Position numbers and translations under genes: made by a program | Notes under the pieces: model-generated | What the model was told of the DNA's origin: nothing | The model's database searches: none | The model's input: only the letters and a program-made list of their open reading frames with translations | From: Odoribacter sp. | GTDB taxonomy: Bacteria > Bacteroidota > Bacteroidia > Bacteroidales > Muribaculaceae | DNA length: 64,000 nucleotides | NCBI GenBank assembly: GCA_023663145.1 | Contig: JAMPHZ010000016.1 | Coordinates: forward strand, 1-64,000 | Direction: 5' to 3' | Shown: positions 36,199-44,760 of the stretch, piece after piece | How the letters are laid out: every line of letters begins with the position of its first letter | How positions within the stretch are numbered: the stretch's first letter is position 1

Positions 36199-36880
36199 AA
36201 TTCATTTTCTCGATAAAACGGAGGCGATACGTATCACCCACCGGCAACTGTACTTCTCCCACCATAGCGGTAGAACGGTCAAAAGAGGTAATATGTCTCA
36301 GCCCGGCGATATAAGAGCGGTGCAGACGCACAAAATGGCTTTCAGGCAACATTGATTCAAGCGCCTTGAGATTCATCAGCGTAAGCACCGGACGCGGCCG
36401 CGACACTGTATATATCTTAACATAATCCTTAAGACCCTCAGCATACAGTATATCGCCTATGTCAAGACGCACCTGACGGTAATCGCTGCGCACAGTTATG
36501 TACTCAGGAGCGCCGCCCTGCAGACGCGAGGCCACACGGGTGAGTGAATCGCGGAATTCCTCAAAACTGACAGGCTTGAGAAGATAGTCAGCAGCATGCA
36601 CCTTGAAGCCCTCGAAAGCATAGTCGCGATGGGCCGTGACAAATATAACTTCCACAGGCATATCTTCCACGGCCCGGGCGATCTCTATTCCGGTTAGCTG
36701 AGGCATCTGTATATCAAGCACCGCCACATCTATGCCACCTGACCGCAATGTCATAAGCGCCTCGGCTGCCGAGGCACAACATGCCACTACCTCCACATTA
36801 TCAAGACGGTTACAGTAACTTTCGAGCAACCTGAGAGCAAGTGGCTCGTCATCGGCTATCAGACATCGGCATTTTGGCAT
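36188..36880 (-). CDS. LytTR-family response regulator
   Basis: This 230-residue protein has a receiver domain (residues 4-115: IADDEPLALRLLESY, phospho-acceptor Asp in VAVLDIQMPQLTG, and VTAHRDYAFEGF with KPV) and a LytTR DNA-binding domain (about residues 130-228: ILYAEGLKDYVKIYT, FVRLHRSYIAGL). It is the partner of the adjacent LytS-like kinase, whose gene it overlaps by 22 bases. Such pairs control envelope or exopolysaccharide genes in many bacteria. The targets here are unknown, and the co-transcribed DUF2130 gene is a candidate. Confidence 0.93.
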   Translation of the reverse strand: MPKCRCLIADDEPLALRLLESYCNRLDNVEVVACCASAAEALMTLRSGGIDVAVLDIQMPQLTGIEIARAVEDMPVEVIFVTAHRDYAFEGFKVHAADYLLKPVSFEEFRDSLTRVASRLQGGAPEYITVRSDYRQVRLDIGDILYAEGLKDYVKIYTVSRPRPVLTLMNLKALESMLPESHFVRLHRSYIAGLRHITSFDRSTAMVGEVQLPVGDTYRLRFIEKMNYER

Positions 36881-37953
36881 GGATCGGCAATTTTTATGGT
36901 AGCTTTATAAATAGCACCGTCATTATATATCGTAAGTGACGCCCGCGACCCGTATACCAGTTCAAGACCACGGCGCAGGTTGCTAAGCCCCACTCCGCCG
37001 GGAGCACACCGGCGGGCATTGTCATCAACATGGTTCTCTGTGCGGAATATAAGGCGGTGGTCATCAACATCAAGCGATATATTGACGGGGTCACTGATAT
37101 TCGTGGTTATACCATGCTTGAATGCATTTTCAACCAAGGTCACGAATTGCAGAGGACGTACCGGAACAGGACCGCTGGCACGGTTGTTGATGCTGACCGT
37201 CACCGGCCGCTCACCAAGGCGCAGGCGCATCAGTTGCACATAGTTATTGATAAATCTTATCTCACTGTCAATATCCACAAACTCAGGATTCTCATACACT
37301 ACATATCTGAGCAACTGGCTCAGCTCATGCACAGCCTCACGCGCCTCACGTGGAGAAATCTCGATGAGCGCATAGATACTGTTAAGCGTATTGAACAGAA
37401 AATGAGGGTTCAGTTGATTGCGCAGACTACCCAACTCAAGTTCTCGCTGCTGCGCCTGAAGCTGCTGCTGGCGATGTTCCATGTCAAGCCATGTACCGGC
37501 CAGACGCAGCGACATGGCAAGCATCACGGCAAGCATCAACATGATACCGTCACGCAGAAAGAATGACGCCGATGCTGCCAGACGGTAACTCTGAGCCATC
37601 CGCGACGGGCGCCTACCGATATCTCCAATGCTGTTGATATACCACATCAAAGCCGTCATAGCCACTATGAGTAGCAGGTTCCACAACACAAATTGCAGCC
37701 AACGGTGACGACCGCCACCAAGAGTGCGATCCACTATAACAAAATAATTGATATAGAACACTGCAATCATCACACCGCTTTTCACGTAGAACCACCATGG
37801 GGCGGCGGGCGTTCCATGTTGACGACCCGCAGCAGCATATTGCATCAACATTTCAGGCAGGATACATATTATCACTACAAATATCACATGAGCCACAGCA
37901 GTAGCAACATGATGGCGCGAGCCGAACGCTTTTTCTGAAATCCTTGGACTCAT
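36859..37953 (-). CDS. LytS-like sensor histidine kinase (His_kinase family)
   Basis: The protein is 364 residues when started at 37953 (MSPRISEKAF). Longer in-frame starts would run into the U32 peptidase gene. Four hydrophobic segments precede a short coiled coil (EHRQQQLQAQQRELELG). The His_kinase domain follows, with LRNQLNPHFLFNTLNSIYAL carrying the phospho-accepting His, and a C-terminal ATPase domain has VENAFKHGI (N box) and GVGLSNLRRGLEL (G box). It is membrane-bound with little extracytoplasmic sequence and pairs with the downstream LytTR regulator. Confidence 0.9.
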   Translation of the reverse strand: MSPRISEKAFGSRHHVATAVAHVIFVVIICILPEMLMQYAAAGRQHGTPAAPWWFYVKSGVMIAVFYINYFVIVDRTLGGGRHRWLQFVLWNLLLIVAMTALMWYINSIGDIGRRPSRMAQSYRLAASASFFLRDGIMLMLAVMLAMSLRLAGTWLDMEHRQQQLQAQQRELELGSLRNQLNPHFLFNTLNSIYALIEISPREAREAVHELSQLLRYVVYENPEFVDIDSEIRFINNYVQLMRLRLGERPVTVSINNRASGPVPVRPLQFVTLVENAFKHGITTNISDPVNISLDVDDHRLIFRTENHVDDNARRCAPGGVGLSNLRRGLELVYGSRASLTIYNDGAIYKATIKIADPCQNADV

Positions 37954-37981
37954 AATGGCTAAACGGATGGGAATAATATTA

Positions 37982-39223
37982 TCACGCTGTAGGATCCCAA
38001 CGGTAAAGACGGTCGCTGGGTCGTATTTTTGCAGGCACCGGGATAGAAAATGCATCACCTTTGACAGCCTTCTCAACAGGCCTGCAACCAACCTGGATGG
38101 AGTCCACTTTTATCATCATCGCACCTGTGGTCGGTCCGGTAATGACTATCTCATCTCCTACATGCAGCTCGCCGGCCTCCATTATGAATTCCCCGACACC
38201 AAGACGTGAATAGTATTTCACACCTTTTGCCACATAATGCTTCACGCGGGTAGCTGACGACCCATATTTCGCCGACCATTCTCCCAGCCGCTGCCCCATG
38301 TAATAGCCGTCCCAGAATCCACGGTTGAAAATCTTTGACAACTCACCGTTCCATGATTCGATCTTATCATCGGTGAATGTGCCTTGACAGAGCGCATCAA
38401 GAGCCTCGCTGTAGCAACGCACCGCCGTAGCCACATACTCGGGGCCACGGGCCCTGCCCTCGATTTTAAACACTTTGACACCTGCATCCACCATCTTGTT
38501 GAGGAAATGGATTGTCTTGAGGTCTTTCGGTGACATTATATATTTATTCTCTACAGTCAGCTCATCGCCGGTCTCAAGATCAGTAACCCGGTAACCGCGG
38601 CGACATATCTGTGTGCAGGCTCCACGGTTGGCACTCGAGTTCATCTCATGCAGGCTCAGATAGCATTTGCCGCTGACAGCCATGCAGAGCGCTCCGTGGC
38701 AAAACATTTCTATCTCGACAAGTTCACCCCGCGGGCCGCGGATATCATCAGCCACAATAGCGTCATGGATAGCCTTGACCTGATCAAGCGACAGCTCGCG
38801 GGCGAGTACCACAACATCAGCCCATTCGGCATAGAACTTTACAGCTTCTATGTTTGATATGTTGCATTGTGTGGAAATATGCACCTCCACACCCCGGCTG
38901 CGGGCATACCGGATGGTTGCAATGTCACTGGCAATGATTGCGGTAATACCGGCCGCGCGGGCAGCGTCGACAATATCCCGCATCACGGGCAGGTCAGCGT
39001 CATACATTATGGTATTCACCGTGAGATATGTCCTCACACCGGCCGATGAACAGCGGCGGGCTATCTCATGCAGATCATCAAGGGTGAAGTTGGCACTCGA
39101 GCGCGAGCGCATATTCAGACCCTCAACGCCGAAGTATACTGCATCGGTGCCGGCATCGATAGCGGCAGCCAGAGAATCATAGCTGCCCACCGGCGCCATT
39201 ATTTCAAAATCTTTTCTATTCAT
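37982..39223 (-). CDS. U32-family peptidase-like protein
   Basis: This 413-residue U32 protein has the N-terminal APVGSYDSLAAAIDAGTDAVYFG, and the U32 signature appears as EMFCHGALCMAVSGKCYLS followed by ANRGACTQICRR. The cysteines (C-x-H-G-A-x-C, SGKC, CTQIC) are those thought to bind an iron-sulfur cluster in TrhP/YegQ-like proteins, which install 5-hydroxyuridine at the wobble position of tRNA. A tRNA-modification role is therefore more likely than collagen degradation. It follows secG on the minus strand after a terminator-like hairpin, with 28 bases before the kinase gene. Confidence 0.88.
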   Translation of the reverse strand: MNRKDFEIMAPVGSYDSLAAAIDAGTDAVYFGVEGLNMRSRSSANFTLDDLHEIARRCSSAGVRTYLTVNTIMYDADLPVMRDIVDAARAAGITAIIASDIATIRYARSRGVEVHISTQCNISNIEAVKFYAEWADVVVLARELSLDQVKAIHDAIVADDIRGPRGELVEIEMFCHGALCMAVSGKCYLSLHEMNSSANRGACTQICRRGYRVTDLETGDELTVENKYIMSPKDLKTIHFLNKMVDAGVKVFKIEGRARGPEYVATAVRCYSEALDALCQGTFTDDKIESWNGELSKIFNRGFWDGYYMGQRLGEWSAKYGSSATRVKHYVAKGVKYYSRLGVGEFIMEAGELHVGDEIVITGPTTGAMMIKVDSIQVGCRPVEKAVKGDAFSIPVPAKIRPSDRLYRWDPTA

Positions 39224-39240
39224 ACAATGTAGCTAAACAC

Positions 39241-39272
39241 CAAAACCCGGGCGACGATGCAGCCACCTGGGT
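39241..39272 (-). terminator. Terminator-like hairpin after secG
   Basis: On the plus strand ACCCGGG at 39245-39251 pairs with CCTGGGT at 39266-39272 (7 pairs, one wobble). Read on the minus strand the stem is followed by a short T run (39241-39244 region). It may end part of the secG operon transcript before the U32 gene. Confidence 0.45.
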
Positions 39273-39308
39273 AAAGGATATGGGTTTATGGGATATAACC
39301 TTTTCCGG

Positions 39309-39683
39309 TTATTCAGCCGTAGCAGCGGGAGCCTCGGCAGAAACGGGAACTGCCTGTGCAGGAGCAGCCTCCTGAGTGGCGGGAGTTGCAAACTGGCCAC
39401 CTGTAGGCATTGAGGGCTGCGAAGGAGCCTGCTCGGTGCGGATACGGGTGCCGGTGTCAGCCTTAGGCATGGTGTAGGCTGATGCGATCGACAGGATGGC
39501 GATCAAGCCGGCGAGGGTCCAGGTGGTCTTTTCGAGGAAGCTGTTGGTCTGGCGCACACCCATTACAGAGCCTGCGTTACCGAACTGCGACGAAAGGCCG
39601 CCGCCTTTTGATTTCTGAATCAGAACGATGCCTATAAGGAGCACCGCTACAATTACGGTCAATACAATTATTACTACGTACAT
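39309..39683 (-). CDS. secG: Preprotein translocase subunit SecG
   Basis: This protein is 124 residues from the start at 39683 (MYVVIIVLTVIVAVLL). Upstream in-frame codons up to 39746 would overlap the previous gene and lack the typical start. It has two membrane helices flanking the conserved loop QKSKGGGLSSQFGNAGSVMGVRQ (about residues 24-46, key GGG and FG). SecG assists SecYEA in protein export. The C-terminal 50 residues are an alanine-, proline- and glutamine-rich tail, common in Bacteroidetes SecG and of unknown function. Confidence 0.93.
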   Translation of the reverse strand: MYVVIIVLTVIVAVLLIGIVLIQKSKGGGLSSQFGNAGSVMGVRQTNSFLEKTTWTLAGLIAILSIASAYTMPKADTGTRIRTEQAPSQPSMPTGGQFATPATQEAAPAQAVPVSAEAPAATAE

Positions 39684-39723
39684 TTTTATTTTTGTATGTG
39701 TGTCTGTGATTTTGACTGGTTGA

Positions 39724-40506
39724 TCATGCGTTTTTAACGGGCGCATAGCGCTGATTTATCATCAGTTTCCGCAGGAAACGCAATTGGTCTGCAAAGTAAA
39801 CACTTTTTTCCGGATAATTCAAATTTAAATTGCTAATAATTTCATAGGCGCGGTCATATCGGCCTTGTTTTATGAAAATTTTAGCAAGACTTTCACTAAG
39901 CAAGCCATCCGACGGTGGTTGAGGTGATGCAGCCGCCGGCTGTCGGGATACCTTCGGCTGTCGGGCGGGAGCCTGGGGCGGCTCAGGCTCAGCAGCGGGA
40001 ATCGCCGGAGCCGGATTGGCAGCCAGGAACGCATCTATCATGGCATCCTGCGAACCCTCCTTCGGTGCCCCGGCCGAAGATGACGGCGATGTGCGCGCCA
40101 GAGTCTCCGCATAGTCGGGCACAGGATTGAATATCATGCGTTCGAGCAGAGCGTCTTCCTCCGGTGTGCGGTGGCCGTATGTCTCAAGGAAAGTATCAAT
40201 GGCACTTTCGGTGGCCGGCTTCCTTACAATCGGCTCTGTGGGATAAAAGTTATCAAAACCACGCCCCGAAGGATCAATCATCGCTATCAGGTTGTCCCGG
40301 TCACCACCCAACAAAGCCACACGCCTACGCAACGCGTCACGCTCGGCATCTGACAGACGCGAGCCGCCGTATTTAAGAAGTGCGGCTGCGGCCACAGCCG
40401 AAGCCGGATACTCGCGGCAGGCACGCGAAAGCGCCTCTATGTCATCTGATGTAAGCTCTCCCGGAGCTGAAGCTATCTTGGTGAGTAATTTGCTATAATA
40501 ATCCAT
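39724..40506 (-). CDS. Tetratricopeptide-like protein upstream of secG
   Basis: This 260-residue soluble protein has a helical N-terminal half (DDIEALSRACREYPASAVAAA), a proline- and alanine-rich linker (about residues 165-200) and a C-terminal TPR-like helix pair (LAKIFIKQGRYDRAYEIISNL, residues 210-230). No signal peptide is visible. It sits between lptE and secG, an arrangement I associate with other Bacteroidales, and may be a cytoplasmic adaptor for envelope assembly. That role is inferred only from position. Confidence 0.72.
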   Translation of the reverse strand: MDYYSKLLTKIASAPGELTSDDIEALSRACREYPASAVAAAALLKYGGSRLSDAERDALRRRVALLGGDRDNLIAMIDPSGRGFDNFYPTEPIVRKPATESAIDTFLETYGHRTPEEDALLERMIFNPVPDYAETLARTSPSSSAGAPKEGSQDAMIDAFLAANPAPAIPAAEPEPPQAPARQPKVSRQPAAASPQPPSDGLLSESLAKIFIKQGRYDRAYEIISNLNLNYPEKSVYFADQLRFLRKLMINQRYAPVKNA

Positions 40507-40518
40507 TGAACGAGCAGG

Positions 40519-41043
40519 TTACCAGTTACCCAAAGTGGCGTTGAATATGAGATCGACAAGCTCGGTCGATATCTGCTGGCACAGATCGTCCTGCACATCG
40601 GTGAGCATAAGCGAGGCATCAAAGTCACGGTAGGCCGAGAATGTCTGGTCTATATTGTTTTTATCATTCTTGAGGTCAGTATACTTCACACGCACCGATA
40701 TTGTAAGACGTGTCTGGGAAGCAAGAGCATTCTCTGTCACAGCCTGCGGGGTGAGGTTGTAACCGGTGATCTCTCCGCTAAGCTCCAGATCAGCCCCTGC
40801 ATCAAGTATCTGCAAGCGGGTGTTACGTGTGATATAGTTCTGAAGTTCATTCTCAAATGTTATCTGCAACGGTGGATACACCAATGCAGCACGGATCGGG
40901 AAATCGCTCACGGCAATCGAGCGGTAGACAGTGTAATCGATTGCAGAGCCGTTGAACGTATAGCTCACACACGAGTTCACGGCCATAGACATGGCTGTCG
41001 CCACGGCGACCACCAGAATATGCAGATATTTATTCAAGGCCAT
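40519..41043 (-). CDS. lptE: LptE-family LPS assembly lipoprotein
   Basis: This is a 174-residue lipoprotein with a signal peptide ending at the modified Cys25 (MAVNSCVSYTFNG). The SYTFNGASIDY-like start and the middle pattern YPPLQITFENELQNYI, RLQIL and DLELSGEITGY are typical of the Bacteroidetes LptE family. LptE plugs the LptD barrel in the outer membrane and is needed for lipopolysaccharide insertion. The gene overlaps the 3' end of the sigma-54-type regulator gene by 14 bases. LptD is not in the window. Confidence 0.88.
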   Translation of the reverse strand: MALNKYLHILVVAVATAMSMAVNSCVSYTFNGSAIDYTVYRSIAVSDFPIRAALVYPPLQITFENELQNYITRNTRLQILDAGADLELSGEITGYNLTPQAVTENALASQTRLTISVRVKYTDLKNDKNNIDQTFSAYRDFDASLMLTDVQDDLCQQISTELVDLIFNATLGNW

Positions 41044-42304
41044 ATTCTTTTATTTTACGGTAAAGGGTACGTGTGGATATATTCAGCTGCGCGGCGGCCG
41101 CCTTTCGCTGGCCGTTGGTGCGTGCGAGCGCTTCTTCTATCGCCCGGCGCTCCTGATCACGCAGCGACACCGGATTCCCGGAAGCTGCGTCGGTCTCACT
41201 GAAGTATGGAGCGTCGATCACCTCGTTTTCAGACGGTTCTTCCTTCGATGGATAAAACGTATTGAACGAGAACTTCCCCGGAGCGGCCCGGTCAGGCAAG
41301 TGGATTTCCGGCTCAGCTTGCGACGGCTTGGTAATGCTTACCACATCAGCCACGGCAGGTGCGGGCTCGGAGCCTACCCGTTGTTCAAGCTCATCTACAC
41401 GAGCCTGCAGACGCATTATAAGACTGAAGAGCATCTCGCGCTCACGTTTATAGTTATCAGAGCCGGAGTCCGCAGACACAAGAGCCGGAGTCATGGAGAT
41501 GGCAGCCGGGAGGTAACGTCGGGCAACATCGGCCTCTACCGTTTTTCCGGCTTCGAAAAGAGCTATCTGCTCCACTATATTCTTAAGCTGACGCACATTA
41601 CCGGGCCACCGGTAACGCAACAATGCTGCCCGGGCCTCATCGCTGAATGAGATGCCCGGCAAGTGCCATCGCTCAGCGAAGTCGGCAGCGAACTTACGTG
41701 CGAGCAGGGCTATGTCATTGCCGCGGTCACGCAACGGCGGTATGCTGATCTGCACAGTCGACAGTCGATAATATAGATCCTGACGGAAACGCCCCTCCTC
41801 TACGGCGCGCTCCATGTCTACATTGGTGGCCGCCACGATGCGTATGTTGGTTTTCTGCACGGTTGAAGAGCCCACCTTTATGAACTCGCCGGTCTCAAGC
41901 ACACGCAGCAGGCGGGCTTGAGTGGTGAGAGGCAGCTCGGCCACCTCGTCAAGGAATATTGTGCCGCCGTCGGCCTCCTCGAAGTAGCCCTTACGAGAGG
42001 CCACGGCACCTGTGAATGACCCTTTTTCATGGCCGAACAGTTCGGAGTCGATCGTGCCCTCGGGTATGGCACCACAGTTTACAGCTATGTATTTGGCATG
42101 TTTACGAGGACTGTAGGCATGTATGATCTTGGGGAAGAACTCCTTGCCCGTACCGCTTTCGCCAATCACAAGCACCGAAAGATCAATGGGCGCCACGCGC
42201 AGCGTGCGCTCCACAGCTGCCACAAGCTGCGGTGCATTGCCTATGATACCGAAGCGCTGCTTGGCCTGCAACACCTCGGTGCTTTGCGAATTGCCGGTGT
42301 TCAT
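41030..42304 (-). CDS. Sigma-54-type AAA+ transcriptional activator
   Basis: This 424-residue protein lacks an N-terminal receiver or sensor domain and begins almost directly with the AAA+ domain. Walker A is GESGTGKEFF, the sigma-54 contact loop is GSFTGA in ELFGHEKGSFTGAVASR, and Walker B is GGTIFLDEVAELP. A coiled region (ALIMRLQARVDELEQRV-like) lies near residues 295-315. A Fis-type HTH ends the protein (residues 375-424, ALARTNGQRKAAAAQLNIS). It remodels RpoN-polymerase to activate transcription. Without a sensor it may be regulated by abundance or by a partner. The start overlaps the acyltransferase gene by ATGA. Confidence 0.93.
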   Translation of the reverse strand: MNTGNSQSTEVLQAKQRFGIIGNAPQLVAAVERTLRVAPIDLSVLVIGESGTGKEFFPKIIHAYSPRKHAKYIAVNCGAIPEGTIDSELFGHEKGSFTGAVASRKGYFEEADGGTIFLDEVAELPLTTQARLLRVLETGEFIKVGSSTVQKTNIRIVAATNVDMERAVEEGRFRQDLYYRLSTVQISIPPLRDRGNDIALLARKFAADFAERWHLPGISFSDEARAALLRYRWPGNVRQLKNIVEQIALFEAGKTVEADVARRYLPAAISMTPALVSADSGSDNYKREREMLFSLIMRLQARVDELEQRVGSEPAPAVADVVSITKPSQAEPEIHLPDRAAPGKFSFNTFYPSKEEPSENEVIDAPYFSETDAASGNPVSLRDQERRAIEEALARTNGQRKAAAAQLNISTRTLYRKIKEYGLE

Positions 42305-43176
42305 TTATACTTCTTCTTTAATGCGTAAGTCTGATCCTTGAGCCACTGCGAGAATTCCTCTGTTGATCCCTGATGCTTGAGTTGTTCCTCTACGGAAATT
42401 GGATCGCCCACACTGATGTGCAGCGTGGAGTTACACTTGCGCCACACCTCGGAGGGCAACCGCAGCGTGCGCAACTGCCAGCACACGACTCCCAGGAAAT
42501 TGAACAGAAACGAGTTGCTGCCATGAAAGTATATGGGTATCACTGGCACTTTCAACTGCTCTATCAGACGGATGATCGACGGCTGCCAGGGGCGGTCGAC
42601 GAGCTGCCCCTTTATATTGACTTTCGACATGGCACCAGCCGGGAAGAACCCTATGGGATGGCCACGGCGCACCTGCATAATGGCTTTCTTGATTCCTTGG
42701 ATTGACACGGCCTTTTTGTCCGGGTCATCACTGGCTGTCTGATCTACTGCTATGAAATTGGGGCGCATGGCTGTGATATGGTTGAGGATCATATTCACCA
42801 TTACCTTGTACTCAGGTCGTCGCGATGCCACCATGTGTATCAGCGTGATACCGTCAAGGGCCCCGAACGGGTGATTTGACACGGTGATAAAAGCACCCTG
42901 TGGCAGGTTATCGAGCACCTGCTCGTTGTCTATGCGAAGCTTTATATTGAAGTCTTCAAGCAGAAATTTCACAAACGGCGGACCAGGGTTATCGAAACCG
43001 CGGTCGTGCACGTCATTGACCTTGTCGACTCGCAACCAATGGAGCGCTTTCTCCACCAATTTCTCATGTCCTTTGAGCTTAGGCACCATTCCAACGACGT
43101 CTTCAACATCGAGTACGGTGCGTTTAACGGGTTTTTCGTCACCGGTATTTGCCGGTGTTATATTATCTTGTGCCAT
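42301..43176 (-). CDS. Lysophospholipid acyltransferase family protein
   Basis: This 291-residue PlsC-like acyltransferase has the catalytic HX4D motif NHPFGALDG near residue 82. The later blocks GFFPAGAMSKV (near residue 178) and PVIPIYFHGSNS (near residue 211) correspond to the substrate and glycerolipid blocks. It probably transfers an acyl chain to a lysophospholipid or an ornithine/glycine lipid precursor; the related hemolysin-like acyltransferases of Bacteroidetes make aminolipids. No strong signal peptide is present, so it is likely peripheral on the inner membrane. It lies between an AraC regulator and the sigma-54-type activator. Confidence 0.85.
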   Translation of the reverse strand: MAQDNITPANTGDEKPVKRTVLDVEDVVGMVPKLKGHEKLVEKALHWLRVDKVNDVHDRGFDNPGPPFVKFLLEDFNIKLRIDNEQVLDNLPQGAFITVSNHPFGALDGITLIHMVASRRPEYKVMVNMILNHITAMRPNFIAVDQTASDDPDKKAVSIQGIKKAIMQVRRGHPIGFFPAGAMSKVNIKGQLVDRPWQPSIIRLIEQLKVPVIPIYFHGSNSFLFNFLGVVCWQLRTLRLPSEVWRKCNSTLHISVGDPISVEEQLKHQGSTEEFSQWLKDQTYALKKKYK

Positions 43177-43181
43177 ACTTT

Positions 43182-44090
43182 TTACGCTTTCTGATATTCA
43201 CTTGGCGACATGCCTGTGAGATGCTTGAAATATTTGCCGAATGATGACTGTGTCGAGAAATTCAAGGCCAGCGCCACCTGCTGGATATTCTTACCCGAGA
43301 AGCGCAACATATTCTTGGCCTCCATGAGAACAAAGTCATCAATCCATCGCGAGGCGGAGCGGCCTGTCGATTCCTTGACAAGCAATGACAGATATTTGGG
43401 CGATATATACAACTTCTCGGCATAAAATGTAACCGAACGCTCCTTTACAAAGTGAATGTGCACCAGTTTCAGGAATTCGCGCACATATTCATTACGGCGG
43501 CTCACAGTGCGTGCCTGATCGGGCATATCGGTTATGCGTTTGTGATAGAACTGCACCAACTGATAAAACAGAGCCGCGAGCAGACTGGCAGCGATGCTTT
43601 TGTTGATCTGCCGGTTGGTGTCATCAACAGTGTTGATCTGCAGCAATTCAAGGTATTTCATGAGCAGCTCACACTCTTGATCTGTCAATTCGCGCACGGG
43701 CTCAGGCCGCTGGATCATGGGCGGTAAGGCGATTGACGACATGTTGATGTTGACATTCTGAAGAAACGACAGATTAAAATACAGTATATGAGCCTCGATA
43801 TTGTCGGGCAACTGACGCTGCAGCTGCACCACTGTGCCTGGGAATCCAACGATAAGCGTGTTACGCCTTATATGATGGGATTCCATGTTTATTTCAATAT
43901 CAAATTCATCTCCATCACGCACAAGGATGAGCAGTGTACCTGTAAGTTTAAGTGCCTTTTCATTGATTCCTAATGTCTTGCCACAACCTTTTGATAAGGT
44001 ACAGAAGAGATATGAGTCCTTGATTTCTGCAAATTCAATAGACCCTTCCCGCAATTTTTGCGCCCTGTCGTAGTCGATCACTGATTCCAT
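43182..44090 (-). CDS. AraC-family transcriptional regulator
   Basis: This 302-residue protein has an N-terminal cupin-like sensing half (residues 20-130, with the LVRDGDEFDIEI and NTLIVGFPGTVVQL strands) and a C-terminal AraC double HTH (residues 205-302). In the latter, YAEKLYISPKYLSLLVKEST is the first recognition unit, and FSTQSSFGKYFKHLTGMSPSEYQ is the hallmark of the second. It ends five bases before the acyltransferase gene start and may be the first gene of the operon down to secG. A -7 box on the minus strand sits upstream. The effector is unknown. Confidence 0.92.
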   Translation of the reverse strand: MESVIDYDRAQKLREGSIEFAEIKDSYLFCTLSKGCGKTLGINEKALKLTGTLLILVRDGDEFDIEINMESHHIRRNTLIVGFPGTVVQLQRQLPDNIEAHILYFNLSFLQNVNINMSSIALPPMIQRPEPVRELTDQECELLMKYLELLQINTVDDTNRQINKSIAASLLAALFYQLVQFYHKRITDMPDQARTVSRRNEYVREFLKLVHIHFVKERSVTFYAEKLYISPKYLSLLVKESTGRSASRWIDDFVLMEAKNMLRFSGKNIQQVALALNFSTQSSFGKYFKHLTGMSPSEYQKA

Positions 44091-44119
44091 GCAAAATGCT
44101 GTTATAGAAATTATAAAGA

Positions 44120-44127
44120 CAAAATTA
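44120..44127 (-). promoter_or_regulatory. -7 promoter box for the AraC regulator operon
   Basis: CAAAATTA on the plus strand reads TAATTTTG on the minus strand, an exact TAnnTTTG match, 30 bases upstream of the start at 44090. A -33 element is not clear. Confidence 0.45.
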
Positions 44128-44286
44128 CAAACTTTTTGGCGAAAAGCGATAAAACTACGCCAATTTAACTAATTTTTAGCCTATATCACCACAAATACGG
44201 CCTCTGCACAACACTTCTCCGTGCCGACATTGAGGCTGTTAAAATCTTTTTCAGTGGCACACTCCTTATTTTTCATAAAAGGTTTC

Positions 44287-44294
44287 TATCTTTG
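44287..44294 (+). promoter_or_regulatory. crcB promoter -7 box
   Basis: TATCTTTG is an exact match to TAnnTTTG. The predicted leader before the crcB ATG at 44326 is only about 25 bases, too short to hold a fluoride riboswitch. Confidence 0.55.
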
Positions 44295-44325
44295 CAAGTC
44301 TAAACTTAAGAACCTTACAGAATTT

Positions 44326-44697
44326 ATGATAAAAGCGATGTTTTTGGCCGGATGCGGCGGATTCGTAGGCTCCTGTAGCCGCTATCTCGTTGGAAAATGG
44401 TGTTCCGGCATGTGGCACGGCGCTTTTCCTATGGGTACTTTTTTGGTTAATCTGACAGGATGCTTCATTATAGGACTTCTGCTCGGCCTTATGGAGAAAG
44501 CTCATATAATGACACCGGCCGAGAATGCACTGCTTGTCACAGGTTTCTGCGGCGGCTTCACCACATTCTCAGCATTTGCCGACGATATGTGGGTGCTCGG
44601 TTCAAAAGGGGAATGGAGCACATTTGTGCTTTACCTTGCCGCGAGTGTGATATTGGGCGTTCTGCTTGTATGGGCCGGTCGCGCTTTGATTCGCTGA
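44326..44697 (+). CDS. crcB: Fluoride channel CrcB/Fluc
   Basis: This protein is 123 residues from the ATG at 44326 (MIKAMFLAGCGGFVGS). A longer in-frame start at 44221 would precede the promoter box. It has four membrane helices, with the pore residues in GTFLVNLTGCFIIG (conserved Asn) and GFCGGFTTFSAFADD (the GGxTTFS motif with the Phe residues). Dual-topology dimers export toxic fluoride. A single gene, as here, implies a homodimer inserted in both orientations. Confidence 0.94.
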   Translation: MIKAMFLAGCGGFVGSCSRYLVGKWCSGMWHGAFPMGTFLVNLTGCFIIGLLLGLMEKAHIMTPAENALLVTGFCGGFTTFSAFADDMWVLGSKGEWSTFVLYLAASVILGVLLVWAGRALIR

Positions 44698-44720
44698 TAA
44701 ATCCTCACGCACGATCATAC

Positions 44721-44760
44721 ACAGGTGACTTCTCCTATAACACACGGAGAAGTCACCTGT
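44721..44760. terminator. Bidirectional terminator between crcB and the WYL gene
   Basis: A perfect 15-bp stem (44721-44735 with 44746-44760) with a 10-base loop lies between convergent genes. Its right arm contains the stop codon of the WYL regulator gene (44753-44755). Confidence 0.75.

Noticed and set aside
44295-44326. Fluoride riboswitch before crcB
   Set aside because: The leader is only about 25-30 bases, too short for the crcB riboswitch fold.
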